Of a stretch of 64,000 bases of DNA, positions 46,283 through 57,002 are shown one piece after another; positions within the stretch are counted from its first letter, which is position 1; every line of letters starts with the position of its first letter. Under the pieces are notes generated by a model that had not been told where the DNA came from, did no database searches, and saw only the letters and a program-made list of their open reading frames with translations. The DNA is from Sphaerospermopsis torques-reginae ITEP-024 (GTDB lineage: Bacteria > Cyanobacteriota > Cyanobacteriia > Cyanobacteriales > Nostocaceae): assembly GCF_019598945.1 (NCBI RefSeq), contig NZ_CP080598.1, positions 1,736,001 to 1,800,000 on the forward strand. Direction: 5' to 3'. A program made the translations under genes and the position numbers.

Positions 46283-47191
46283 GTGGAAAACAACAAGTCA
46301 TTTTTTTGGCCGCAGGGAATATTGATTGTATTGCTGTGTTTAACTGGTACTTTGGGTATTGGGTTAATGATGCTTGTGAGGGCAAATACCTCTGAAGCTC
46401 AAAATAACCAGCGTATCAATTTCAATGAAATTGCTGCTAATACAGTCACTCAGCAACGGATTGAAAAATTTAAGGCTGCAATGCTCACTACCTGGCAAAA
46501 GGAAGCACAGGCAAAAGGTATTATCACTGATGTACCATCACGCTTTCAAGGGGTAACAATAAAAGCTGCTACACTTCCCCCAGATCAAAAAGTAATTGCA
46601 CTAACTTTTGATGATGGTCCCTGGCCAAAAAGCACTGCCCAGGTTCTAGATATTCTCAAAAAAAATAATATTCAAGGTACATTTTTTGTCGTTGGGCAAA
46701 ATGTAAAAAATTATCCTGATTTAACTAGACGTATAGTTGCTGAAGGCCATTCTATTGCTAATCATACCTGGCATCACTGGTATCATCACATGAACCCGCA
46801 AACCGCAGCTTATGAAGTTGCCAATACCACAGATATTATTTTTAAAACTACAGGGGTGAAATCCGGTTTATTTCGTCCACCTGGTGGAATTATGACTAAT
46901 GGTGTCGTATCCTACGCCAGAAATAATAAGTATGCAATTATTATGTGGTCATCTGACTCTATAGACTATTCCCGTCCTGCTGTACCTAGACTGATTAACA
47001 ATATATTCAAAACCGCAAAACCAGGGGGTATTGTGTTAATGCACGACGGTGGAGGCGATCGCACTCACACCGTCCAAGCCTTACCAGAAATTATCAGTAG
47101 ATTCCGCAAACAAGGCTATAAATTTGTTACTGTTCCCGAACTCTTGGAAATGCAAGATCAGCAGCAACAGTTAGCGGCTAATAAGAAGTAG
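46283..47191 (+). CDS. Polysaccharide deacetylase (NodB domain), membrane-anchored
   Basis: 302 residues from GTG 46283 with AAGGAG at good spacing; the ATG six bases upstream is in another frame. An N-terminal anchor (FWPQGILIVLLCLTGTLGIG) puts the domain outside the cytoplasm. NodB motifs: VIALTFDDGPWPKSTAQVLD (catalytic Asp-Asp), ANHTWHHWYHHM (metal His pair), SGLFRPPGGIMTNGVVSYAR, IMWSSDSIDYSRP and VLMHDGGGDRTHTVQALPEI. Carbohydrate esterase family 4; likely substrates are peptidoglycan, exopolysaccharide or an island glycan. The full motif set suggests it is active. Confidence 0.92.
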   Translation: MENNKSFFWPQGILIVLLCLTGTLGIGLMMLVRANTSEAQNNQRINFNEIAANTVTQQRIEKFKAAMLTTWQKEAQAKGIITDVPSRFQGVTIKAATLPPDQKVIALTFDDGPWPKSTAQVLDILKKNNIQGTFFVVGQNVKNYPDLTRRIVAEGHSIANHTWHHWYHHMNPQTAAYEVANTTDIIFKTTGVKSGLFRPPGGIMTNGVVSYARNNKYAIIMWSSDSIDYSRPAVPRLINNIFKTAKPGGIVLMHDGGGDRTHTVQALPEIISRFRKQGYKFVTVPELLEMQDQQQQLAANKK

Positions 47192-47192
47192 T

Positions 47193-47226
47193 AGGGGCAA
47201 ACCCCCCGTGGTTGCCCTCTTGAGGC
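47193..47226. repeat. GGGGCAACCCC hairpin repeat, copy 3
   Basis: GTAGGGGCAAACCCCCCGTG then GTTGCCCTCTTGAGG, same family as the tandem pair at 4557. It begins right after the deacetylase stop and could end its transcript. CAGGAGT, CACCTGT units follow to 47310. Confidence 0.8.
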
Positions 47227-47312
47227 AGGAGTCAGGAGTCAGGAGGCAGAAGAAAAAAATCTGTTCCCTATTCCCTTCTTACTGTCACCTGTCACCTGTC
47301 CCCAGTCACCTA

Positions 47313-50300
47313 CTACACAGAACTCAACTGTTTACCAGCCTTTTCAGCTTCCACATTAGCTTCTGGACTATCTGCTTCTGAAGGTGGTACAACTTGCCAG
47401 AACTTCGGTAAATACTCTGACCAGTTCTGTAAAATTAACTGCGCTTTTGGTGAACCAGTGCGATCTCCATGAGCTTTAATCAAGTCATAGAGTTGTTTCT
47501 CACCAGCTTCCGTTGCTACACGCTGGATTTTCACAATGGTCTTATTCACCAACTCAGGGAAAGAACCATCTTCATCTAAGAAGTAACCTAACCCTCCAGT
47601 CATCCCAGCACCCACGTTGCGGCCGACTTTACCCAGCACCACAACCACACCACCGGTCATATATTCGCAGCAGTGATCACCAGCCCCTTCAATAACTGCC
47701 GTACCTTTAGAATTACGCACTGCAAAGCGTTCACCCGCTAAACCTCTAGCGAACAACACCCCACCAGTTGCACCATAAAGACAGGTATTCCCAACAATCA
47801 CATTTTCGGCTGAGTTATAAGTCGCATCTGCGGGTGGTTTAATAATAATCTCCCCACCGTGCATCCCCTTACCTACATAGTCGTTAGCTTCCCCATGTAA
47901 GGTTAAGGTTAAACCAGGTAAGATAAACGCCCCAAAGCTTTGTCCGACGCTACCTTGGAAGTTCAAGTTAATTTGTCCTTCAAAACCACTATCACCGTAT
48001 TGAGAAGCAATAGCACCCGCTAACCTTGATCCTACGGTTCTATCAGTATTCACAACTTTGTAAGTCTTGGTGACAGTAGCTTGATTTTTGATGGTTGCTT
48101 GAATTTCTGCATCCGCTAAGAACTGATCATCTAAAACCGGTCCATTGCTGTGAACTTCTTCATGGTTCAACCAGCTACGATTGGATTTAGCATCTGGCAA
48201 CTTAGTTAAACAATCTAAATTCACAGATTGGGTTTTTGTCAACTGCAAATCAGAACGCACGGTTAAAAGATCCGCCCTACCTGTTAACTCGGTTAAAGAA
48301 CGATAACCCAGTTTCGCTAACAGACTCCGCACTTCTTCCGCGATGAAGTAGAAGAAGTTAACAACATGATCAGGAATACCTGTAAAGCGTAGACGCAGTT
48401 CTTCTTTCTGAGTTGCTACACCTTTGGGACAGGTGTTTAAATGACACACCCGCGCCATAATACAACCTTCGGCGATCATGGCAATAGAACCAAAACCGAA
48501 CTCTTCCGCACCCATTAAAGCAGCGATTAGGACATCCCAACCACTCTTTAAACCGCCATCAACTCTAAGAATCACGCGATCGCGCAATCCATTATCCATT
48601 AACACCCGATGCACTTCTGATAATCCAAATTCCCACGGACTACCAGCGTGTTTAATAGAACTCAGAGGAGATGCACCAGTACCGCCATCATGACCGGAAA
48701 TTTGGATAATATCAGCGTTAGCTTTTGCTACACCAGCAGCAATAGTACCAATACCGATTTCCGCCACCAACTTCACGGAAACTTGGGCTTTCGGGTTAAT
48801 TTGATGCAGGTCAAAAATTAACTGCGCCAAATCTTCAATTGAGTAAATATCATGATGGGGAGGGGGTGAAATTAAAGTTACACCGGGTTTAGAACGGCGC
48901 AACATGGCAATATAAGGGCTAACCTTTGGACCTGGTAACTGTCCACCTTCACCGGGTTTTGCACCTTGAGCAATTTTGATTTCGATCTGTTTAGCACTGG
49001 CTAAATATCCAGGAGTCACACCAAAACGACCGGAAGCGACTTGTTTGATGGCACTGGAAGCAGTATCACCATTTCTCAAACCGTTTAAATGGGGCAGAGT
49101 GGGTGAATGTCCGTTTTCGTCAACATCATTTAACACATTGTAACGAACTGGATCTTCTCCACCTTCACCAGAGTTAGATTTACCACCGATGCGGTTCATG
49201 GCGATCGCTAAAGTTTCATGTGCTTCCCGTGATAAAGCACCTAAAGACATACCACCAGTACAGAAGCGTTGAGCGATTTCGCTGACAGACTCTACTTCTT
49301 CAAGAGGAATAGAAGGGCGATCGCTGACAAAATCCAATAAATCTCTTAAAGCGGTTGCAGGTCTGCTTTTTAGATGCTGTTTATAAACTTCATAATGGTC
49401 ATACTGCTTACCATCCACAGCTTTATGCAGCGCCTTCACCAGTTCCGGGCTATTACTGTGATATTCACCACCGGGACGATACTGGACAAAGCCCAGATTT
49501 TCCAACTTCTTAGCAGACAAATCTGGGAAAGCTTTACTGTGGAAAGAAAGCACTTCTTGAGCCAGTTCAGCACAACTTAAACCACCAATGCGGGAAGTAG
49601 TCCCCCGGAAAGCTAAATTTAACAAATCGCCACCAATACCGATCGCCTCAAAGATTTGCGCCGCTTGATAGCTAGAAAGCAGCGAAATTCCCATTTTTGA
49701 GAGAATTTTCAACAAACCTGATTCTACAGCCTGACGATAATTAGCGATCGCCTGATCCAGAGTAATATTATTCAGCTTACCCCGTTCCCTGAACTGTTGG
49801 GTTTTCGGATCAGCCCACCAGTCACGTACCGTATCCAAAGCCATATAAGGGCAAACCGCACCCGCACCATAGCCCAACAAACACGCAAAATGGTGTGTAC
49901 TCCAACATTGGGCGGTATGCACAACTAAAGAAGTCTTCATCCGCACACCTTCGCGGATCAAATAGTGATGAACTGCACCCACAGCCAACAAAGGCGGAAT
50001 ATAAGTAAAATCAGCACTGATGCCTTTTTCACCATTGGGGGCAATCTTATCACTCAAGATTAAAATTTTCGCACCAGCCCGCACCGACTCAGCAGCTTGT
50101 TTTTGTAAAGATTCTACCGCCGCTTTTAACCCATCAGGACCAGCATTGATAGAAAACAGAGTTGATAACTCAGCAGTGCCAAAACCAGATAATTTAATCG
50201 CTTCTAACTCAGCATCAGTCAAAACAGGCGAATCTAACTTTAATCTTCTCGCGTGTTCTGGTTGCGGATCTAATAAATTACCTCTTTCACCCAGTTCCAC

Positions 50301-51995
50301 CGTCAAAGACATTACCAATTTTTCCCGTAACGGATCAATAGGTGGGTTTGTTACCTGGGCAAAACGTTGTTTAAAGTAGTTGTACAGCAGATGGGGTTTT
50401 TCTGATAAAACCGCCAAAGGAATATCATCACCCATAGAGAAAGTCGGTTCAGCACCAGTATTCGCCATCGGCTGAATAATCATTTCTGCATCTTCGCTAG
50501 TGTAACCAAAAGCGATCTGTTGTTGCAGTAAAGTTTGTTTATCGGGGATTTCAAAACTTTCAGTTACATAATGACCATTACCGTTACCATTTCCATTAGC
50601 TGATGGTTTTACCAAATCTTGCAACTCTTGACGGTATTTTTGCAACCAATCGCCGTAAGGATGTAACTTAGCAATACGTTGTTTAATTTCCCAGTTCTTC
50701 AAAATTTCATTGCTGTTTAAATCTACAGCAATCATTTGTCCTGGTCCGAGTCTACCTTTTTCGATAATACTGGTTTCTGGGAAATCAACTACACCCGCTT
50801 CCGAAGCAACTACGATATAGTCATCACTGGTAATGACATAACGCGCTGGTCTTAAACCATTTCTATCTAAAGTCGCACCAACTCTTTTACCATCACTGAA
50901 TACTAACAGCGCCGGACCATCCCAAGCTTCCTGTAAACCACTGTAATATTCATAGAAATCAACGATTTCAGGATGATCTTTTAAAGAAGGTTGATTTTTG
51001 TAAGCCTCTGGAACCATCATCATTAAAGCTTCCAAAGGACTGCGGCCTGAACGCACCAACAATTCTAAAACGTTATCAAGAGTCGCAGAATCGCTACTTT
51101 CAGTATTTACCAAAGGTTTGAATTCTTCAGCGCGTCCTTTCCAAATCCGATGATCTAAAGTAGCTTCCCGCGCCATCATCCAATTAATGTTACCCAACAG
51201 AGTGTTAATTTCTCCATTGTGGCCTAGTAACCGCATGGGTTGAGCTAAAGGCCACTTGGGCATGGTGTTGGTACTAAAACGACGATGATAAACAGCAAAG
51301 GAACATTTAAAAGCTGGATTCTTTAAATCTTGATAAAAGTCTCCCAATACCGCCGATCGCACCATACCTTTATAAACAATGGTACGGCTAGAAAGGGAGC
51401 AGACATAAAACTCATCAGAAATATTTTTCGCCGCTTTCACCACACGACGACGGGTAAGATACATTTCCCGTTCTAGTTCATCACCACTTTTATCAGCAGA
51501 ACTCAGGAAAACCTGTTCTATGTAAGGTTGGTTTTCTCTTGCTTGTATCCCTAAAACCTCTGGACGTACAGGAACTTTACGCCAACCTAGTACAGTTAAA
51601 TTTTCTTCTTTTGCTACTTGTTCAAATATTTCTTTAACTTTTTTGGCGGATTCCTGATCTTGGGGTAAGAAGATCATTCCTACAGCCATATTACCAGTGT
51701 TAGCAACATTAAATCCTTCTTGTTGCAACAATTCCCAAGGAATAGCCGTCAAAATACCCGCCCCATCTCCAGAGTCTTGATCCGCACTACATCCACCCCG
51801 ATGTTCTAAACAAGTCAGAGCATCTAAAGCTTTCGCCAAAATTTCATGGTTGGCAATATTGCAGCGATGGGCAATAAAGCCTACACCACAAGCATCCCGT
51901 TCTTCAACCAACCATCTTTGTCCTAAATAAGTTTCAGTATTTTCCGTATTTTTCATTGTGATGTTTTGATCCTGATTTAATGATTGATGACTCAT
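47313..51995 (-). CDS. glsF: Glutamate synthase, large subunit, ferredoxin-dependent type
   Basis: 1560 residues. A propeptide of 35 residues precedes the Ntn nucleophile Cys36 ([13 protein letters not shown]). Domains in order: class II amidotransferase (1-~430, [20 protein letters not shown]), central domain ([11 protein letters not shown]), FMN-binding synthase domain with [20 protein letters not shown], 3Fe-4S cysteines in [19 protein letters not shown], and the C-terminal beta-helix (GANDY-type [35 protein letters not shown]). It turns glutamine plus 2-oxoglutarate into two glutamates, with GS the main nitrogen-assimilation route. Ferredoxin dependence is inferred from cyanobacterial context and the lack of an adjacent GltD; gltB is the alternative name. 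Confidence 0.93.
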   Translation of the reverse strand: MSHQSLNQDQNITMKNTENTETYLGQRWLVEERDACGVGFIAHRCNIANHEILAKALDALTCLEHRGGCSADQDSGDGAGILTAIPWELLQQEGFNVANTGNMAVGMIFLPQDQESAKKVKEIFEQVAKEENLTVLGWRKVPVRPEVLGIQARENQPYIEQVFLSSADKSGDELEREMYLTRRRVVKAAKNISDEFYVCSLSSRTIVYKGMVRSAVLGDFYQDLKNPAFKCSFAVYHRRFSTNTMPKWPLAQPMRLLGHNGEINTLLGNINWMMAREATLDHRIWKGRAEEFKPLVNTESSDSATLDNVLELLVRSGRSPLEALMMMVPEAYKNQPSLKDHPEIVDFYEYYSGLQEAWDGPALLVFSDGKRVGATLDRNGLRPARYVITSDDYIVVASEAGVVDFPETSIIEKGRLGPGQMIAVDLNSNEILKNWEIKQRIAKLHPYGDWLQKYRQELQDLVKPSANGNGNGNGHYVTESFEIPDKQTLLQQQIAFGYTSEDAEMIIQPMANTGAEPTFSMGDDIPLAVLSEKPHLLYNYFKQRFAQVTNPPIDPLREKLVMSLTVELGERGNLLDPQPEHARRLKLDSPVLTDAELEAIKLSGFGTAELSTLFSINAGPDGLKAAVESLQKQAAESVRAGAKILILSDKIAPNGEKGISADFTYIPPLLAVGAVHHYLIREGVRMKTSLVVHTAQCWSTHHFACLLGYGAGAVCPYMALDTVRDWWADPKTQQFRERGKLNNITLDQAIANYRQAVESGLLKILSKMGISLLSSYQAAQIFEAIGIGGDLLNLAFRGTTSRIGGLSCAELAQEVLSFHSKAFPDLSAKKLENLGFVQYRPGGEYHSNSPELVKALHKAVDGKQYDHYEVYKQHLKSRPATALRDLLDFVSDRPSIPLEEVESVSEIAQRFCTGGMSLGALSREAHETLAIAMNRIGGKSNSGEGGEDPVRYNVLNDVDENGHSPTLPHLNGLRNGDTASSAIKQVASGRFGVTPGYLASAKQIEIKIAQGAKPGEGGQLPGPKVSPYIAMLRRSKPGVTLISPPPHHDIYSIEDLAQLIFDLHQINPKAQVSVKLVAEIGIGTIAAGVAKANADIIQISGHDGGTGASPLSSIKHAGSPWEFGLSEVHRVLMDNGLRDRVILRVDGGLKSGWDVLIAALMGAEEFGFGSIAMIAEGCIMARVCHLNTCPKGVATQKEELRLRFTGIPDHVVNFFYFIAEEVRSLLAKLGYRSLTELTGRADLLTVRSDLQLTKTQSVNLDCLTKLPDAKSNRSWLNHEEVHSNGPVLDDQFLADAEIQATIKNQATVTKTYKVVNTDRTVGSRLAGAIASQYGDSGFEGQINLNFQGSVGQSFGAFILPGLTLTLHGEANDYVGKGMHGGEIIIKPPADATYNSAENVIVGNTCLYGATGGVLFARGLAGERFAVRNSKGTAVIEGAGDHCCEYMTGGVVVVLGKVGRNVGAGMTGGLGYFLDEDGSFPELVNKTIVKIQRVATEAGEKQLYDLIKAHGDRTGSPKAQLILQNWSEYLPKFWQVVPPSEADSPEANVEAEKAGKQLSSV

Positions 51996-52800
51996 ATTTT
52001 ATTCCTGAAATAATCGTGAAATTTCTGAGTTATGAATGTGACAACTGTTGCTACTGCAAAGAAAAAAAATCTAAGATTTAGCGATCGCAAAATACATAAT
52101 CACGAAAAGTTAAGGGAAAATTAGGGAAAAAAAATTTTAACTTGAGGTTTACATTTCTGCTCACCCATGTTAAAATAGCCGCGTTATTTTTTTAAGTGTT
52201 TATGCACCGCACTCTTAGAAAAAGTACCTTGATCTAAATAATCTGCTTTACCTGACATTACGTTTATTTTTAGATAGTGAAGCTAATTGCTTTTTATCCC
52301 CGTTTAGCCTGATCTAGTCTTTTTTCAGGATCATCATTTGGGACTTACCTGAGATTTAATATCAACGGGATGTACTGCTTTTTTTCAAGCAGAGACTATC
52401 CTTTTGCAGCAACAGGCACAGTGTATTACAAAATATAGCACTATATGCCGTGATGTGAAACCTGCTCAAATCTACTTTGAGCTTCTTTTATTTTGTGTTT
52501 TTCTGAGAAGTTCTAGCAATATCTAATTTGTATGTATTATTGAGAACTGTGGGTGTTGGTAATTTTAGGGGGATGATTAGCAGGATGATTGGTGAATGGG
52601 TTTTTCAATAGTATAGATAGGGAACATAAATATTATCACCTTTATTGACCAAGAAAATTACAATTTTTTAAGATTCCCTGATAATTGGTGATTGGTGACT
52701 GGTGATTGGTGACTGGTGACTGATGACTGGGAATAAATATTTACCTTCTGAACTCCTGAACTCCTGAACTCCTATTCCCTATTCCCCTAAAATAGTAAAA
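51996..52800. other. 805-bp gap between glutamate synthase and the glycosidase-like gene
   Basis: Divergent promoters must lie here. I looked for NtcA-type GTA-N8-TAC sites and found no clean match. CTGCTTTTTTTCAAGCAG near 52375-52395 is a small hairpin. TGATTGG/TGACTGG arrays lie at 52683-52730 and GAACTCCT units at 52746-52775. No reading frame of interest. Confidence 0.5.
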
Positions 52801-54702
52801 ATGCTCATACTCGAAATGAACAAACTGCGGTTTTTCCTTTACTCTGTGTCTTCAATCCTAGTAACAGCACTTAGTTTTACTGTTGCTGATACTACTAACG
52901 CTCAACTATCTCCCATCCGTTTTCAACCTCGCCCCCTGGTGGTTTCTCAAGTACCAACACCATCATCAGGTAATCAAATAGTTCTCAATGGTAGAACCTT
53001 AACAGGTGCTTGGAGACAACAACCAGGAACATCTGGAACTGTAACTTATGTCAGTGATGGCGCACTTCGACAATTAATAGGAATAGATTTATTAAATACC
53101 ACCAATCCTGAATTACAACCAATAGACTGGTTTTCTCAATCATCTCCCACCCTCAAAGCTATATTTTCTCCTGGATATCGTTATTTAGATATTTCTAATT
53201 TTGCCCAAATCAACGGCTGGCAGATCCAAGTTAACGGAAATCAGCTAATGATTTCTACCCCTGCTGCAAAAATTAATAATCTTCGTTTAGGAAAACGGCC
53301 TACAGGTGATCGCCTAGTTATAGACTTAGATCGTCCCACACCTTGGAGAGCTACACCAGGTCAAACTATCAGAAAATCACCAGATCCGCAAAATCCCAGT
53401 GCTGTACCCCCAGGATCACCCAACCGAGAATGGATCATCACCCTAGATAGTACGGCCGATAGTAGCTTAATTCAACGTTATCCACCCCAACCCCCAACCA
53501 CCACACTCAACCCAAACGCACTGATTCAAAAAGTAGAAACAGTAAATAATCAAACTAATAATCAAACTAGGATTACTCTCAGTGTTCCCTTTGGTTCATC
53601 TCCCCAAATTACCACCCTAGCTAACCCTAATCGTTTAGTCGTTGATATTATCCCAGATGCTTTAGTAACAAAGGATATTACCTGGACTAAGGGATTACGC
53701 TGGCAACAAAGATTTATAAATGTTGGTCAGGATAGGTTTCCCGTCGTTTGGTTAGAAATTAACCCCCGTCAAGCTGGGTTAACATTAAAACCAATAACTT
53801 CCAATCTGGAAAGTCAAACAGGTATAGCACCCTTAATACAAACAGCACAAAGGGATTTAGCGATAGCAGGAATTAATGGTGGCTATTTTAACCGCAATAA
53901 TAAATTACCTTTAGGTGCAGTCCGTCGGGATAATCAATGGTTATCAGGACCCATACTTAATAGAGGTGCGATCGCCTGGAATAACAACGGAGAATTTTAT
54001 TTTGGTCGTCTCACCTTAAACGAAACTTTAAACACCAGCAATAACCAAACCCTACCCATACTCTTTCTTAACAGTGCCTACGTACAAAATGGCATAGCAA
54101 GATATACACCCACCTGGGGACAAACTTACACACCCTTACTAGATAACGAAATTATTATCACAGTTCAAAATAACCAAATCACCAACCAAACACCAGGAGG
54201 AAAAGCAGGTGTCACATCTGTTACCATCCCCCAAAATGGCTACCTCCTCACCTTACGGGGTACAGCTACCAGCAACGCCGCAAAACTACCTATTGGCACA
54301 AAAGTTAACATTACCAGTTCCACCAACTCTGCTAACTTTAACCGTTACCCCCACATTATCGGCGCAGGTCCGCTTTTAATCCAAAATCGTCAAATAGTTC
54401 TTGATGCTCAAAGTGAAAAATTTAGTAACGCCTTCATCATCGAAAGAGCCGCCCGCAGTGCTATTTGTACCACCAGCACAGGTAATTTAATCATAGCAGC
54501 CGTCCACAACCGCGCCGGAGGACCCGGACCCACCCTAGCAGAACACGCCCAATTAATGCAAACTATGGGTTGTGTAAACGCCCTCAACCTCGACGGAGGC
54601 AGTTCCACCAGTTTATACTTGGGAGGGCAATTACTGGATCGTTCACCCAATACAGCTGCCCGCGTTCATAACGGTATAGGTATCTTTATTAACAATAGGT
54701 AA
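52801..54702 (+). CDS. Secreted phosphodiester glycosidase-like protein (NAGPA domain)
   Basis: 633 residues. Signal peptide (FLYSVSSILVTALSFTVADT, cleavage near NAQ). Residues ~55-290 include AMIN-like beta-rich segments (INGWQIQVNGNQLMIST, RLVVDIIPD). The C-terminal ~310 residues are the NAGPA/DUF2233 phosphodiester glycosidase domain (AIAGINGGYFNRNNKLPLGA, GPILNRGAIAWNNNGEFYFG, ALNLDGGSSTSLYLGGQLLD, ARVHNGIGIF). Exported, likely acting on envelope glycans. Start may be the second Met at 52816, which gives a cleaner signal peptide. Confidence 0.85.
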   Translation: MLILEMNKLRFFLYSVSSILVTALSFTVADTTNAQLSPIRFQPRPLVVSQVPTPSSGNQIVLNGRTLTGAWRQQPGTSGTVTYVSDGALRQLIGIDLLNTTNPELQPIDWFSQSSPTLKAIFSPGYRYLDISNFAQINGWQIQVNGNQLMISTPAAKINNLRLGKRPTGDRLVIDLDRPTPWRATPGQTIRKSPDPQNPSAVPPGSPNREWIITLDSTADSSLIQRYPPQPPTTTLNPNALIQKVETVNNQTNNQTRITLSVPFGSSPQITTLANPNRLVVDIIPDALVTKDITWTKGLRWQQRFINVGQDRFPVVWLEINPRQAGLTLKPITSNLESQTGIAPLIQTAQRDLAIAGINGGYFNRNNKLPLGAVRRDNQWLSGPILNRGAIAWNNNGEFYFGRLTLNETLNTSNNQTLPILFLNSAYVQNGIARYTPTWGQTYTPLLDNEIIITVQNNQITNQTPGGKAGVTSVTIPQNGYLLTLRGTATSNAAKLPIGTKVNITSSTNSANFNRYPHIIGAGPLLIQNRQIVLDAQSEKFSNAFIIERAARSAICTTSTGNLIIAAVHNRAGGPGPTLAEHAQLMQTMGCVNALNLDGGSSTSLYLGGQLLDRSPNTAARVHNGIGIFINNR

Positions 54703-55041
54703 CACTCAATCCCAGATAAAAAATGCAAAATTTTCAATAATATTTCTTAAATATTGCTTAAATATTTCTTAAAAGATATTATTTAGTTTTGCATTCACAT
54801 TTTGCCCCTGGGTAATAGATTTGTTCATATTTAAAGTTGAGAACAAGTTAATATTTTATTCATGAAGAGTTAATGTAGAAAGCTGATTTTGAATAATCAA
54901 AGGGTACTTGATCAGAGTTATCTTTGCTATGGTAATAACAGTGAAATTAATGGATTAATTTTATTTTTAAAAGAGTTCATTAAATTTTTTCACTAAATAT
55001 TAAGAATCTTAAAATTTTGTACATTGTACAACGAGGTCATT
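54703..55041. other. Gap with no gene seen
   Basis: 339 bp, AT-rich (ATATTTCTTAAATATTGC repeats of TTAAATATT near 54738-54770). It should hold the promoter of the cupin gene; none is clear. Confidence 0.5.
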
Positions 55042-55461
55042 ATGGCTCAACTTAATGAAAAAGTCACAAATAATACACTGTCTTTAAGTGCAAGCATTAG
55101 CACAAAAGGCATAGCAGCCAGTGAAATGCGTCCTTGGGGTTCGTTTACAGTTTTAGAAGAAGGTAAAGGTTATAAAATTAAACGTATTGAAGTTAAACCA
55201 GGACATCGCCTCAGTTTGCAAATGCACCATCACCGCAGTGAACACTGGATAGTTGTTTCCGGTACTGCTAAAGTCGTGTGTGGTGAGAGTGAAATTTTAC
55301 TCAGTAACAATCAATCAACCTACGTACCACAATGTACAGTTCATCGTTTAGAAAATCCGGGTGTTATTCCCTTGGTTTTGATAGAAGTTCAAAACGGCGA
55401 ATATTTAGGAGAAGATGATATTATTCGCTACCAAGATGACTACGCTCGTAGTGATAAATGA
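55042..55461 (+). CDS. Mannose-6-phosphate isomerase type II C-terminal-like cupin
   Basis: About 139 residues from ATG 55042 (GAGG seven bases upstream). A single cupin domain as in the C-terminal part of type II PMI/GMP enzymes: RPWGSFTVLEEGKGYKIKRI, metal-binding motif SLQMHHHRSEHWIVVSGTAK, and second motif YVPQCTVHRLENPGVIPLVL. By family inference it interconverts fructose-6-P and mannose-6-P; this feeds GDP-mannose and envelope glycans. No nucleotidyltransferase domain is attached. Confidence 0.85.
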   Translation: MAQLNEKVTNNTLSLSASISTKGIAASEMRPWGSFTVLEEGKGYKIKRIEVKPGHRLSLQMHHHRSEHWIVVSGTAKVVCGESEILLSNNQSTYVPQCTVHRLENPGVIPLVLIEVQNGEYLGEDDIIRYQDDYARSDK

Positions 55462-55464
55462 CTG

Positions 55465-55600
55465 GTGACTGGTGACTGGGGAAGAAAATTTTAGATTTTA
55501 GATTTTAGATTTTAGATTGGAGTTGACAAAAACAATCCAAAATCCTTGCATCCAAAATCCAAAATACATAACTCCTGCCTCCTGCCTCCTGAACTCCTGT
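55465..55600. repeat. Compound heptamer element, copy 3
   Basis: TGACTGG units, TTTTAGA units, core GGAGTTGACAAAAACAATCC, CCAAAAT units with the variant CCTTGCATCC, then CTCCTGC units. The next element (56012-56150) shares the same CCTTGCATCC variant, so the two are recent duplicates. Confidence 0.9.
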
Positions 55601-55639
55601 AATATTGAATATGGGTTTTCTGATTGCTACAAAAATTCC

Positions 55640-55963
55640 ATGATTCAATTAAGTCCAGCAGCTACCAATGAGATGGAGCGATTAAAATCCAAACAACAGC
55701 CAAATATCTTGTTTCGCTTGCAGGTGAAACCAGGTGGCTGTTCGGGTTGGTTATACGATATTTACTTTGATGAAGCGGTTAAAGTTGAAGATCAGGTTTT
55801 TGACGTGAATAATATTCAATTAGTCATAGACAAAGAAAGCATCAAATATATTAACGGTTTGACCCTGGACTATTCAGAGGATCTTATGGGTGGAGGTTTT
55901 CGCTTCTACAACCCCATAGCCATTTCTACCTGTAGCTGTGGTAATTCTTTTTCTATGTCATAG
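55640..55963 (+). CDS. HesB/IscA-family iron-sulfur cluster assembly protein
   Basis: 107 residues from ATG 55640: MIQLSPAATNEMERLKSK, then the A-type carrier cysteines in KPGGCSGWLYDIYF and the C-terminal STCSCGNSF. The frame is open further upstream to 55517, but that part is only repeat-derived (KTIQNPCIQNPK) and is not coding. A-type carriers hand Fe-S clusters to apo-proteins. Extra spacing in the middle and a Ser between the last cysteines (CSC) are slightly unusual; the set of three Cys is complete. Confidence 0.88.
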   Translation: MIQLSPAATNEMERLKSKQQPNILFRLQVKPGGCSGWLYDIYFDEAVKVEDQVFDVNNIQLVIDKESIKYINGLTLDYSEDLMGGGFRFYNPIAISTCSCGNSFSMS

Positions 55964-56011
55964 GACAGGGGACTGGCGACTGGTGACTGGCGACTCGTGG
56001 CTGGTGACTGG

Positions 56012-56150
56012 TGACTGGGGAAGAAAATTTTAGATTTTAGATTTTAGATTGGAGTTGACAAAAACAATCCAAAATCCTTGCATCCAAAATCCAAAATACA
56101 TAACTCCTGCCTCCTGCTCCCTGCCTTCTGCCTCCTGCCTCCTGCCTCCT
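56012..56150. repeat. Compound heptamer element, copy 4
   Basis: Same order of parts as the element at 55465, ending in CTGCCTC units about 10 bp before the str-operon promoter. TGACTGG/CGACTGG units precede it from 55970. Confidence 0.9.
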
Positions 56151-56160
56151 CAAAAAATAA

Positions 56161-56190
56161 TTGACGTAAAAACACAAAAAACGCTATAAT
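56161..56190 (+). promoter_or_regulatory. Sigma-70-type promoter of the str operon
   Basis: -35 TTGACG (56161-56166), 18-bp spacer, -10 TATAAT (56185-56190), about 48 bp before the rpsL ATG. This near-consensus promoter fits the high demand for ribosomal proteins and elongation factors. Start of transcription expected near 56197. Confidence 0.8.
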
Positions 56191-56237
56191 CAGGATTTGT
56201 TAAAATAGAACATAAGCAGCTTCACGCGCTGTCACTC

Positions 56238-56621
56238 ATGCCAACAATTCAGCAATTAATACGTAGTGAACGCGAACTAGCGCGTCAAAAGACCAAATCT
56301 CCGGCTCTGAAACAATGTCCTCAACGCCGAGGAGTTTGTACCAGAGTATATACAACTACACCAAAAAAACCCAACTCAGCCCTTCGCAAAGTAGCGCGGG
56401 TAAGGCTAACATCTGGATTTGAGGTTACAGCTTACATTCCAGGCATTGGCCATAACTTGCAAGAACACTCTGTGGTCATGATCCGTGGTGGTCGGGTAAA
56501 AGACTTACCTGGTGTGAGATATCACATCATTCGCGGTACACTAGACACAGCCGGAGTTAAAGACCGGAAACAAGGACGTTCCAAGTATGGAACAAAGCGC
56601 CCAAAAGAAGCTAAAAAATAG
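56238..56621 (+). CDS. rpsL: 30S ribosomal protein S12
   Basis: 127 residues: [40 protein letters not shown] (decoding-site loop), [20 protein letters not shown]. Binds 16S rRNA at the decoding centre. First gene of the str operon. Wild-type-like Lys residues (streptomycin-sensitive form) are present in TPKKPNS. Confidence 0.98.
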   Translation: MPTIQQLIRSERELARQKTKSPALKQCPQRRGVCTRVYTTTPKKPNSALRKVARVRLTSGFEVTAYIPGIGHNLQEHSVVMIRGGRVKDLPGVRYHIIRGTLDTAGVKDRKQGRSKYGTKRPKEAKK

Positions 56622-57002
56622 GACATAGGCGATTAATCGCATCCTAATCAAGCAAACGATTAATCGTCTATCCTCAAGCCTCATCAGCAAAAGAATCTAG
56701 CGGTCTCTTCTGGATTAATCTGGATTAAAGAATAAATTTGTAACCTGCACTCAGGCGCGATTGTCAAGGTTTACAATCAGACTAATATAAGCCATGCCGG
56801 CGCTTTGATGTAAATATTGAAGTTAGTAATGTTGTCGTCTTGTGTGTCTGGTAGAGTGTTAGCGGTTTAACTGATTGATTCTTAAATGGCAGTTAGAACC
56901 AAAAATTTAAGGAAATCTAACCAGCTATTCACACTCCTGATAGGTTCATAAGTTCTGATAGCATATAATTTCGTTGCCAAATTCCCAATTCAAGGATTAA
57001 GT
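56622..57002. other. rpsL-rpsG intergenic region with two 12-bp palindromes
   Basis: 381 bp, unusually long inside a str operon. GCGATTAATCGC (56629-56640) and ACGATTAATCGT (56656-56667) are perfect palindromes sharing the core CGATTAATCG. A TATAAT at 56964 without a good -35 may be an internal promoter for rpsG. No gene seen. Confidence 0.6.

Noticed and set aside
51996-52300. NtcA site upstream of glutamate synthase
   Set aside because: No GTA-N8-TAC match found by eye; only partial matches with one wrong half.
55518-55540. TTGACA inside the compound repeat core as a -35 promoter element
   Set aside because: No -10-like hexamer at 16-19 bp downstream in any copy, and one copy has TTCACA.
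55517-55639. 41-codon N-terminal extension of the HesB/IscA protein
   Set aside because: The extension is encoded by the compound heptamer element; the family start is the ATG at 55640.
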